Positions 54,721-64,000 of a stretch of DNA of 64,000 bases are shown piece after piece (positions within the stretch are counted from its first letter, which is position 1; each line of letters opens with the position of its first letter). The notes below the pieces were generated by a model. It was not told the origin of the DNA. It ran no database searches and was given only the letters and a program-made list of their open reading frames with translations. Origin of the DNA: Chrysophaeum taylorii (Eukaryota > Sar > Pelagophyceae > Pelagomonadales > Pelagomonadaceae); NCBI GenBank assembly GCA_029834535.1, contig JAQMWT010000367.1, forward strand, positions 1 through 64,000, read 5' to 3'. A program made the translations under genes and the position numbers.

Positions 54721-56250
54721 TTTAACTTATCTTCTTCGCTGAGACCCTTGAGTTCTACGATCTTTTCAGGTTCATATACGATGTTGTCGGAGGTTACGAG
54801 CTGTAACGCGACATGGTCAATTTGCTGTGAGTCATAGTCCACAACTTCCCGAATGATGTCTTGGTTCGGGTCGCTTTGGCTTAAGAAGAGATGTCCAAGT
54901 TCGCCGGAGTCGTGCATAAAGGCGTGCCTGTGGCGAGAAGCTACATGGTAGTGCTGGTGTGCAGCGACGTCCCAACTGAGAGAGGAGCTCATACAACAGT
55001 AGTATTGATTCCATTGTCGTGCGTAATACTCTTCGGGTGAGAGTTCGTCATAACACGTGTAGTTCTCGAGAAGATTGTTATCGTTGTCTAGATGGTCGAC
55101 TAGAACAGACGAATGGTGCGGCTTCTTAGGGAAGTCGACATGCAAGAGTTCAGCGTCTGTTTCTATCTGCAGATCCAGCGCGGTGCCGCCTGACATACCA
55201 TAGTCTTTAGTAGTTTGTGCGAGAAGGCATGCTCTCGGGACATCATCCGGTTGCTTAGTATGTCTCCTTATGTTCAGATCTGACACAATGCTGGCGGCAT
55301 GAACTTGGTGCAGATCGCGGACGCTGATGAGAAACATCAATGTGCTAGACATGTTGGCGGTGGCGCGTGCTGTGGGCTGATCCTGCTGGTACTTCCAGTT
55401 GCGACCATACTTGGAGGCGAGAATGCATCTGGTGAACAATTGTCCGTGTTCAACGCGGTACACTATGAAGAGTTCATCCTTAGGGATGCGGAAACCGCGG
55501 TCGTCCGTGAAATCTGCTTGAGTTTGTCACTCTGATTGCGATGGACAATGACCTGGGTAAACCTGAGTCATCGAGGACAACCTGTAGGTGGTCATATCGC
55601 TTTGGCATCGGGATGCTGCCGTCAGGTGGAGGCGGCCTGTTGAGGAATGAGAAGTCCTGCTTGGGCGGCTCTTCATCGTCTGAATTTGGGTTGATACCAG
55701 AGGGTTGTTGGTCCGAGTCGGTGTCTTTGTCATCGGGTTTGTCGTCGTTGTCGGAGACATGAGTCTCGCCCTCTGATGGTGTTTCGCCCTCAGTCAATGA
55801 TTCCTGTCGCGTTGGCTGGTTGCTGAAAGCCGGAGGCGGAGTGTGTTGCCGAGGGTCGGTTAGGAACTGAGCCTTGATGTGCTCAATTTCTATGTTGCGA
55901 TTTACTGGCAAATCTGCGTCGACATGGAAGTCGTTTGACGTGACGATTTTTCCGTACTTCCCCTGATGTACAAGCAAGATGGAGCTATGGGCATCACGAA
56001 CAAATCTGTCAGTGCCGGGGAGGTTGGCCAAGTAGTTGCTGCTGTGGAAAAAGGATGCGGACACGCTGGAGGGTTCCAGTTTCTGGCGTTTCGGGTACAC
56101 GAAGGTGACAGGTTCGCCAAACGGGAGGAGTTTAAGAAGCGGCGCCTTTGACTACATGATACGTATGGGAATGGTGCAAGATATGTGATTGCGTGAGCGC
56201 AAGACAGGAGAGCGTTGATTGTCAGCCTGGACCTTGTGCAGCAGAGCAAA
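54721..56250 (-). pseudogene. E region between integrase and RT
   Basis: Includes an acidic Asp/Ser/Pro-rich stretch (about 55690-55800), KQDFSFLNRPPPPDGSIPMP and the pre-RT segment VELKGLSEEDKLNHIAPIRK, the counterpart of LKCLHGLSPENRHAYLKAIA in family A. Confidence 0.6.
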
Positions 56251-56996
56251 GGGGTAGTAATACTCAACGCGAATGGACTTCCCTCAATGCGGATGTGGTG
56301 TAAGTTCAAGAGGCGAATGACAGTGCCTCGAGTGTTCTCCTTGATGGTGTTTTCTGCGAGGTTCCGCTGGTGGAGGTGGCAACCAAGGATCTGAATTTGG
56401 ATACCGAGCTGCACCTTGAGTGGGTGAAAGACTTCAGAGCGAAATGTCGAGAAGGCGTCGGAGGATATCATCGTTAGTGTACGTCGAATTCGACCTTAAC
56501 GACGTTGACCACATAGAGAATGCCTGCGAGAACATCTTGTGCGTCCAATTTTCGCAGGAAGTACAACCATTTGTGAGCCGAGACGACGCAAAATAAAGTG
56601 CACTATGCAACGAAATCTACCATAGCACTTGCTGATACTCGGGTAGGGAACATCCATGTGGAGATGCTGGCCAGGAGCATAGGCCAATTCGTCATGCGAC
56701 CAAGAATGATTCTTATGGTTGAAACCAATGTGCGACTTGCAGCGCTTGAAGTCGCCGTAGTCCTGCAGGTACCGACCATCACCTGGGCGGAGGTTGGTGA
56801 CATTAGCGGCGATAGTGCGGCGAAGAACGTCTGGCTGTTGGTGGTGGATGCGGTGCCAGCGAGTTACCATTATCACTCTTTGGGCATGCCGAATGGTGCC
56901 GGGCTTGTGAAAGTGGGGCAATGCGGCGGTCGATGTGCTTGGAGGGTTGGCTCTTTTGTCGACTCTTACATTGGCGGCGGTAGCGGCGGCGAGCAA
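56251..56996 (-). pseudogene. E integrase region
   Basis: HRIHHQQPDVLRRTI and CKSHIGFNHKNHSW in the zinc-binding part; LHMDVPYPSISKCYGRFRCI at the first catalytic Asp; SDAFSTFRSEVFHPL and NLAENTIKENTRGTVIRLLN with the later Asp and Glu regions. It is a broken copy. Confidence 0.75.
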
Positions 56997-57023
56997 GGTT
57001 TCGCGATTTGTCGAGTCGTGCGA

Positions 57024-58955
57024 CTATTGAATCGCAGCGCGGCGCGCGTCCGCAACAGCACCGAACAGGGAGGCGAATTTGAGTTCCTCTACTGCTAGGA
57101 GACGGCCAGATATTGTTGAGAAGAAGTCCGTGATATGGCAGATGGCTCCAGGACTAGAAATGCCATTGCGAAGAGTGTCCCATTCGAGATGAAGGTTCAC
57201 GTGGTGATGCGAGGCATGGAGGGTGAGGACAGCATCGTACCTGGCCAGCAGCATGTTGTGCGGGACAGCGTTGTCCAGTGCCTTAAACGCGAAGAACGGT
57301 GGGTGCTGACGGAACCGGCGGAGGAGCTCTGGGTCCGAGTGGTGACCGAATCGTGCGATCTCGTTGAGAGTCGCGTATCGAATGCGATCTGGGGAGACCA
57401 GGAAGGGTGCGTTCGAGTAACTGTTGTTGGTGGGGTACGAGCCAGTGACCGAGTAGCACTTGGTGCTTTTCTGGAGTGTGTCGCCGACATGGCCGACATA
57501 GTCCGCGTACGTGGGGCGTGCCTCGGACATTATTAGTCCTGTGGGGTCATCGATAGTAATTATCCCTCGTGAGTCGATCGCGGCAAAGCCTGGATGCGAA
57601 CGGTTCATATAATGGACCCACGTTGAGCGGCGCGAGGAGTTGTGTGCGGCAGCTAAAGAGGTGGTGAAAGCCACGACTAGAAAGGCGGTACCCTCGGGAA
57701 CAGACATAGAGGAGGCGTGTAGCGGCGAAAAGGCGGCGGTCTGGTGGGGACAATCCAGGATCTGGGGAACTCGCGAATGGATCGTGAGAGATGCGCGCTC
57801 GAAGTAGCCGCATGCGAGCGCGGTAGCGGCAGTGCCTGGGATGGGTCCATCCAACTGGTATGCGTGTGCAGACTCTGATGCATGATAGCAGCGAAGCGTG
57901 ATCCAAGCAGCAAGAGTGGGATGCGATAGCAGATGATAGTGCAGCAATGTGAAGACCAGGAGATTTGGTATGAAAGCCATGGAGGCAAGGGGGTGCCGTC
58001 TGCGTCCAGTCCGAGATCCAGGAAGGGCGCCTTTAGACGTGCGACCATCTGACAGATGCGGGCGTTTTCGGAAATCGAGAGCCACGCATCGGTTGTGGGT
58101 GTGTACAAGAAGAGGGCCTTGTGGCTATAATAATCCAGGGTCGAGCGAGCGACAGTGCCGCGAAGAGCGGGGGCAGATACCCATAGGACTGCTTGGATGG
58201 TTTGAACTGGATCCAAGAAGGGAACCATGCTCGGAGGGGATATGAGCCAGGGGGAGGCATTTTTCTCGCGATTGTAGCCATCTAGAGGGTGCCGAGCGAA
58301 AACTGCGAGGTAGCGGTTCTTGCTGATGGCGTCGCCGAAGGATGAGGCGTTGTAGACACCGGAGTGTGACGGAAGTAGCCCATACCTTTATAATGTTTGG
58401 CGAGTTGCAAATACTCGTGGTGTGTTTTCGGGTTTGGGGGAACGTTCTCGACATAGCGTAGGTTGGGAGCGTACAACGAACGAAGCGAGCTTGCTCCTTG
58501 ACAAAAAGGTCGGCAGTCGCTGGGGTCGCATAGCCGTCGTAGTCTTTCATGATGCTCAGATGTTGACATGGTAGAGTGAAAACTGCCATATCGAATCGAG
58601 GCATGCGAACTTTTCCGTTTTGGAGGTCGGCAGTGAGTTGCCGAAGATCCCCATAGTGCTGGGCGTCTGGAAACAGACGTTGCGTGCGAGCACGCAGGGT
58701 GGGGTTAATTTCGCAGGTGGCTACGACAATGATTTGTTTGTCGAATCTTTTTGCGAAAGGAAGCGAAACCCTCTTGGTGGAGTCCACCTGCAATGATGGC
58801 AACGTGTAGCGGAGGTGGTTGTGTGGACACAGGGAGGTCCGCGGTGCCAGTGAGTGCATATTCTAAATAAGGGCTGGGCAGTCTGAAAGACTCCGTCAAG
58901 AAAGCAGAGTGGACTTGTAGTTTGGCGAAATCGAGGGTGTGAGACATGGACCGAG
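57024..58955 (-). pseudogene. E C5-cytosine DNA methyltransferase domain
   Basis: Motif I-like AIIAGGLHQEG (58769-58811); motif II CEINPTLRARTQRLFPDAQ; motif III YGDLRQLTADL; motif IV DMAVFTLPCQHLS with the catalytic-loop Pro-Cys-Gln (about 58551-58577). Further on, motif IX-like RYATLNEIARFGHHSDPELL and motif X DNAVPHNMLL before integrase. The PCQ form and motif II/III spacing resemble classical Dcm/DNMT proteins more than the PPC form of family A. It is broken. Confidence 0.85.
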
Positions 58956-58998
58956 CTTTTGAGACCTTAGTGGTGATTGCACAGAACTTAGTAGTGAT

Positions 58999-59308
58999 TG
59001 CACAGAATTCGACTAGGCAGTGGTTAAGGCACTGAGAGACCATCCCGCCCCACCGTGTGATTTTGGCAGGGCAGATTTCAGGGAACAAAGGTTAGGTCCC
59101 CCTAGCCTCGGCACACGACAGACGATACATAGAAACACACCAGGTTAACATGTGGTCCTACATACGTACGGGACGCGCTAGTTCATGACGAGCTTGGACG
59201 CAAATCAGGGACTAGAGATTTGGTGTGAAAAGGGAAAAAAAAAGGTAAGGAAGAGATCGCGTTCTCGACGGACGGAATTAGGGTAGGAGTTAGCAGATTT
59301 CTCTGCAC
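58999..59308 (-). repeat. F 3' LTR
   Basis: 310 bp, TGCAGAGAAATCTGC at its 5' end and GTGCA at its 3' end. It aligns over its whole length to the family A LTR with many differences. Confidence 0.85.
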
Positions 59309-60065
59309 CCCCTCGAGATGTCTTGATGCAGAGCAATATGGCATCTCGTTTGAGAAATGTGATAAGAAGGACGAAAGGACGAGATCGGGACGAACAAGTA
59401 GTGCACCTCAGAGGTCACATAAGTGGTACAACATGTTCATCATCAGACACAAAGGTGTCAGGACTTAGATGACTTGGTCAGAGAGGTAACGCTCTGAATG
59501 CTTTCGGCGAGAGAAGCTTTGAAAGAAGGTAGCGTATGTGGGGTAGTTAATGGTGACGGTGAGGAGATTGCTTGATCCTCGAGTATTTCGCATATGGCGG
59601 AAACATCATCATCCTCAGGTTCAGCAGAGGGATTGATGCTCTTTGCTGAGCAATGCTGAGGTATGATGCGGTGAGTAAGTGCAAGCAGTTGATTTCAGAT
59701 TTGCGGAATGAGACTGCTCAATTGTAGATCGTCGAGATGATCTTCAATAAACTGCGGAGTAGCAAAAGAGTCTTGGAGTGACTCCACCTGTTGTAGAGAC
59801 GGGTGATGAGTCAGTTGAATTAGATCATGACGAAGTCGAAGAAGGGTGTCATCGGGCACACCATACTTGAGATCATGTTGGTCGTGAAGCGCAAGGGTGA
59901 GTCGATTCAACAGTCACACACTTTGAATAATGTCACTAGTAGAATATTGGTGCTGGAAGTAGCAGGGAATAGTCGGTTCTCCATGTCACTTATGTTTGTG
60001 ACATCATTGCGCAAGTCAGACCGTAGATCGGCATTTTCAGTTGTCAGGTCATGGATGCGTCGCGG
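58999..60065 (-). mobile_element. 3' end of A-like copia element F
   Basis: 3' LTR (58999-59308), polypurine tract CTCGAGGGGG (59309-59318 on the minus strand) and about 750 bp of internal 3' sequence. Includes the X2 relative LALHDQHDLKYGVPDDTLLR (59695-59910). LTR and X2 are clearly diverged from A2, so this is a separate subfamily. The rest of the element is missing, replaced by the C3 LTR at 60066. Confidence 0.82.
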
Positions 60066-60476
60066 GGAGAGATTTGACCCTCTCCGGGTACATGGTAGAG
60101 GCCGCGTGCGGCCTTAGGCGTGTACAGACCATTCCGCTTGTCACATGCTACTACACAAGGTAGGGATTTAGGCCCTAACTCCTTAAGGACATTAGGTCCC
60201 ATAGAAGCTTTTACACTGACAACGAGGAACGAAGCTTCTGCTAATTAAGCAGAAGACCCCATACCTAACGGTACGCACCTGGTGGATTTCTCATTGTTGG
60301 AAGAAAGCTTCAGACCTAGTTCTTCATAGTCTTGAAAGTAATAATTGCGGAAGGGCAAGGAAGAGGGAGATATGAGGGAAAGCCGTGTTACAGAGAGAAA
60401 ACCCTCATGTATAAGGAGTGAGAAAAGAGGTGCGAGAAATTCCAGCGTCGTTCACATTATGGTGTAGCTCTCTGGA
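60066..60476 (-). repeat. C3 3' LTR (family C)
   Basis: About 411 bp, TCCAGAG to CTCTCC. It carries the G/C version of the hairpin (60237-60253), like C1a. Confidence 0.85.
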
Positions 60477-60590
60477 CCCCCTCAGCGTGTGGAAAAAGCT
60501 TAATGCGTTCCAGATGTTCTTGAGTGTGAAGCTTGTGTACGATACATGAAAGCATCGAGTAACTTAAACAAAAACAACAACATAAACGAT

Positions 60591-60805
60591 AACTAACTAA
60601 CTAACTTCAGACCTCTCCCGAGCATGGGAGCCAGGCCGGACCGACAGGAGCCAGTCCGGAATCACGGGCCTGTAGACGAGGAGCGCCGAAAGGTCGGTCG
60701 GCGGAGAGTGACCATCAAGCTTGTCGCCATACGACGAGGAGACCGCGATGTGACTGACAACCAACTCGTCGATGACCTTCCGTCTTCGCCCCCCAGCCAT
60801 ACCCC
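60591..60805 (-). mobile_element. SINE-like TTAG-tail element, subfamily I, shortened at its 5' end
   Basis: Only the 3' 215 bp. Target duplication of 14 bp ACAACATAAACGAT (60577-60590 and 60820-60833). Fourteen extra A/T-rich bases lie between the shortened 5' end and the right duplication. Confidence 0.88.
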
Positions 60806-60840
60806 ATATTTATGTTTATACAACATAAACGATGAGGTTA

Positions 60841-62505
60841 CATAACAATTAACATGAGGAGGATGAAGTTGGACGTGTCGTTACGTTACGTAACGAGTCT
60901 GCATCCATCGTGTCTGACGTATGGTCCAATTCATCATCACTATTTTCGTCAAGTTTCTTTCCCCTTACCCTGATCGCCGACTGCGGTTGCGATGGAGGAC
61001 GGTGCCTCATGAATCCTGAGCCTTGCGAGGGCATCCGCCCTCCCGGCGTAGGTTGGCACCTATTCGCCTCCCGGGCGGGCCGGTTGGCAGCCGGAACGTT
61101 CGCAGTGGGACGGGGTATGGCCGGGGGGCGAAGACGGAAGGTTATCGACGAGTTGGTTCTCAGTCACATCGCGGTCTCCTCGTCGCATGGCGACAAGCTT
61201 GATGGTCACTCTCCGCCGACCGACCTTTCGGCGCTCCTCGTCTACAGGCCCGTGATTCCGGACTGGCTCCTGTCGGTCCGGCCTGGCTCCCATGCTCGGG
61301 AGAGGTCTGAAGTTAGTTAGTTAGTTAGTTAGTTTCTTAAATTATGGGGAAGACGTGACATGGTCTTCGAGATCATCGTTATTAGTAGTGTTGTTCACAG
61401 CCGTCGCGTCACCGAGATCAGCAAGTGGTGAAATCACGGAAGACAAGTAGGACATAGCAGCAGCAGGTGGTAGAGTACGCAACTCTGTTGCAGGGATAAC
61501 ATGTTCCTGTGCGTCAGACATAGCGGTATGTAAACCAACAGCTGTATTTTCGATTATAAGTCGTTGCGCTTCCTCAAACGTGTTTGGAGGAGACTGACCA
61601 ACTGAAGTGATGAGTGACTTTGAAACGAGGTGAGCTAAAACAGCAAGAGTGGGCAATATGGCATCCTGACATCTGGTAGTTAGAAAGCAAATCATCCAAG
61701 AGTGACACATGCTTGGTGTTATCAGTTAATTGCGCGGTGAGAGCATCATTTGTACTTTGAAGTTGAGTGATGGTCTCCAAAGCATCGGAAATTCGTTGGT
61801 CACGTTCTGATAGTTGCTTATCACGCTTGGCGATGTGCAAAGAAAGTGACTGGATTTCCTCTTTTCGAAGTCGCAAAGTTTCGGGAACGTTATCGAGAGG
61901 CTCTGCTGTAGGGGTAAGCACAGCTTGTTCATGTTCGTACTCAACTTAAGACAATTTAGTGTCTGAAAATGAGTCTATGATTACGGAGGGATAACCAGCA
62001 TAAGCACATTCTTGAATGCGGTCTGGTGATCTGGGACTATTTAAGGCAGTAGTCCACCATCGGCGGCAATGTCTCACGAGAGGAAGTGTGAATCTGACGT
62101 GAGACATCGCTAACGAAACACTCAATGAGAACTGCAAGAAGTTCTTCAGGGTTTGTGACGACACAAACTTTGTCTTCGACGGACTGTAACAGTGACCAGG
62201 ACGTGACAAGTATTTCAATGTTTACAATTGAAATATGGGGAAGTTGCAAAAGAAGCGGAAAGTTATCATCGTCTGGGCTGACTACTATGTCAGAGCTATC
62301 AATGTTGTGAGCAGCCATGTATTTTAGTAGCGCGCTTTGAGCAGTTTTTATTAATTGGAATGGACTTTCCAAAGCGCGGAATGGCGGCTCTAATATGGGC
62401 TGAAGGGTCATTATCACATGAAAGTAGAAACTGGTATAGACGGCTCTTCATTAATGCGGCACCGTGCTGTGAGAGGTTACACATAACACATATCCATAAG
62501 TAGAT
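60841..62505 (-). pseudogene. C3 ORF3 (holds a SINE)
   Basis: Homologue of C1b ORF3. Conserved blocks: CNLSQHGAALMKSRLYQFLL, WSLLQSVEDKVCVVTNPEEL, a coiled coil IAKRDKQLSERDQRISDALE, MSDAQEHVIPATELRTLPPA and the C-terminal DDELDHTSDTMDADSLRN. It is broken, but the protein-level conservation is strong. Confidence 0.65.
60960..61330 (+). mobile_element. SINE-like TTAG-tail element, subfamily I, in C3 ORF3
   Basis: Full-length plus-strand copy ending in four to five TTAG units. 8-bp target duplication AGTTTCTT (60952-60959 and 61331-61338). Confidence 0.88.
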
Positions 62506-62517
62506 GGGGCGTGCGAT

Positions 62518-62832
62518 TGCAAAGAAATCTGCTGCCTCTTACCCTTATCCGTCCGTTGAGAACGTGATCTCTTCCTTACCCTTATTCTTCCTTTATACAC
62601 AATCAAATAATCCTCTGATTTTTGCTTGCGCTCATCATCATGGTATAGCGCGTCCCGACGTATGTAGCACTATACACTTTACCTTTCTCGTGTAGTTCTA
62701 GATGCCGCCTGTCGTGTTCTGAGGATATAGGGAACATACCTTTTCATTTCCCGAATTAAACACTTCCAGACGTTCATGATGAGACGGGATGGTTACCCAG
62801 GTGACTTACCACTGCTTGCTAAATGCTCTGCA
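62518..62832 (+). repeat. A4 5' LTR
   Basis: 315 bp, TGCAAAGAAATC to CTCTGCA, directly abutting C3. Confidence 0.92.
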
Positions 62833-63353
62833 GGTTATGGGCCCAGGCGGGTCCCTGAGAAACCATGTGTAAAAACGCGCACGTAACCTATGGGTATTGG
62901 GCTGTTACCGCGCCGGCCCAGCCTCGCCACGTAAACACGCTTGTGAATACAGCGCCATTACCATCGGGCTGTATATAATATTTTTTTGCACACGTGATCG
63001 TGTAACCTTGTGTGCACCTGTTCATAGTATCGTATTGTCATGCCAATGTTGATGTGTGTGTAATTGGCTAACCTGTACTCTTGCACACATGTTATGGAAT
63101 ATTTTGGGTACGTCCACTCGTACATTCCATGGCAATGCACTTAACAAGCTCCTTGAGAGCACCAAAACCAACCAGCTGCCTGAGTGACTACGCTCAGCGA
63201 CACTACTCTGGACTCACAGCTTGCACAGTCGTCAAATAGACATCTTTCCATCGAAAACGATGAGTGTACATAGACACCGATAGACAGACCCCCTTAGAAT
63301 GTCTAGACAGTGTCAACTGCGTGACCGAACCCACAGGTTCCCCGTCAACTGCT
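62833..63353 (+). other. A4 primer-binding site and leader
   Basis: GGTTATGGGCCCAG at 62833-62846, then the conserved family A leader. Confidence 0.82.
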
Positions 63354-64000
63354 ATGGCAGAACACGCAGCACGAGCCGCACCCAAGGCGATCACAGGTGC
63401 GGATATATTGAAGCTCGAAGCTCCCTTACCCTGATCGCCGACTGCGGTTGCGATGGAGGACGGTGCCTTATGAATCCTGAGCCTTGCGAGGGCATCCGCC
63501 CTCCCGGCGTAGGTTGGCACCTATTCGCCTCCCGGGCGGGCCGGTTGGCAGCCGGAACGTTCGCAGTGGGACGGGGTATGGCCGGGGGGCGAAGACGGAA
63601 GGTTATCGACGAGTGGGTTGTCAGTCACATCGCGGTATCCTCGTCGCATGGCGACAAGCTTGATGGTCACTCTCCGCCGACCGACCTTTCGGCGCTCCTC
63701 GTCTACAGGCCCGTGATTCCGGACTGGCACCTGTCGGTCCGGCCTGGCTCCCATGCTCGGGAGAGGTCTGAAGTTAGTTAGTTAGTTAGAAGCTCCTGTA
63801 GTTGAGTTTCTTAACGATGGAAGTCGATTTCAGCTTCAGAACCGCAAGGTATCCTTGCAAATCAAGCATATTAAGCAATTATTACGGTCCAGTCATGCCG
63901 ATGCCTTCCTCGAGTACGACTCGTACGAAGCATATACTCGGTCGTGCAAGGACTACGAGATCCTCCGGAATCAAATTCTCGATCGCGTTTTCCTGGAATG
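63354..64000 (+). pseudogene. A4 gag start (holds a SINE)
   Basis: ATG of MAEHAARAAPKAITGADILK, split by the SINE, then resuming with PVVEFLNDG and continuing to the window edge in the same pattern as A2. Confidence 0.82.
63424..63788 (+). mobile_element. SINE-like TTAG-tail element, subfamily I, in A4 gag
   Basis: 365 bp, CCTTACCCTGATCGCC to TTAGTTA. 7-bp duplication GAAGCTC (63417-63423 and 63789-63795). The empty site is seen in A1 and A2 gag, which proves insertion. Confidence 0.92.

Larger units (their letters stand above)
54419..58998 (-). mobile_element. Divergent copia retroelement E
   Basis: Minus-strand copia in the order methyltransferase, integrase, linker and the start of RT. 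No LTR of its own was found. F's LTR abuts it on the right, and H abuts it inside the RT. The amino-acid sequence is far from families A and C, but the domain order is the same. It is broken in many places, so it is old. Confidence 0.75.
60066..62517 (-). mobile_element. 3' end of copia element C3 (family C)
   Basis: 3' LTR (60066-60476), polypurine tract (60477-60483), 3' non-coding sequence and ORF3, on the minus strand. It hosts two SINEs. A4 begins directly at 62518, so the rest of C3 is not here. Confidence 0.85.
62518..64000 (+). mobile_element. Copia LTR retrotransposon A4 (family A), right edge cut by the window
   Basis: 5' LTR, primer-binding site, leader and the start of gag, with a SINE inside gag. 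The rest lies beyond the window. The visible part is close to A1-A3. Confidence 0.92.

Noticed and set aside
60624-60845. Overlapping open frames on both strands of the SINE copies, repeated in several places
   Set aside because: The same GC-rich frames appear wherever the SINE occurs, on both strands, and stop at its edges. They are composition effects of a repeat, not genes.
63770-63790. TTAG repeats as telomeric sequence
   Set aside because: Only a few units are present, always at the 3' end of the same element and inside target duplications. They are a SINE tail.

Overview
The window is a eukaryotic repeat cluster. I found no intact host gene, rRNA, tRNA gene, operon or CRISPR array in 64 kb. 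Almost every base belongs to layered mobile elements: Ty1/copia-type LTR retrotransposons, one LTR element showing only gag and protease, short Helitrons, and a SINE-like family with TTAG tails. Compact intron-poor copia elements and elements carrying cytosine methyltransferases both point to an alga. A red seaweed or a dinoflagellate are my candidates, but nothing here fixes the species.

Layout. 1-9394: copia element A1 (minus), running off the left edge. 9733-17034: LTR element D with gag and protease, carrying a SINE and a Helitron that itself holds a SINE. 17187-20007: 5' part of a copia of family C (C1a). 20008-20304: partial LTR of family A. 20305-29659: copia A2 (minus) with both LTRs. 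29660-38244: 3' part of a family C copia (C1b) with an extra gene after pol and a SINE. 38245-42417: a gag fragment, then copia C2 whose gag holds two Helitrons. 42418-43355: unclassified. 43356-52604: copia A3. 52605-54401: an unclassified gag-like coding region (H). 54419-58998: a divergent copia (E, minus). 58999-60065: 3' end of another A-like copia (F). 60066-62517: 3' end of a family C copia (C3) with two SINEs. 62518-64000: copia A4, running off the right edge.

The striking system is the copia polyprotein. Families A, C and E carry a C5-cytosine DNA methyltransferase domain between protease and integrase, with the family motifs recognisable in order. In family A a short peptide, S-T-x-x-S-L-N-Y, recurs at the gag/protease, methyltransferase/integrase, integrase/RT and RNase H/downstream boundaries. 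It looks like a set of protease processing sites. Families A and C also carry coding sequence downstream of RNase H. The family C version exists in two diverged copies whose differences are mostly synonymous. A and C share a primer-binding site matching the anticodon region of initiator tRNA-Met, the half-tRNA priming known from Drosophila copia.

All LTR elements here are treated as fossils: each is broken or partial, and only position, family, parts and relative age are given.
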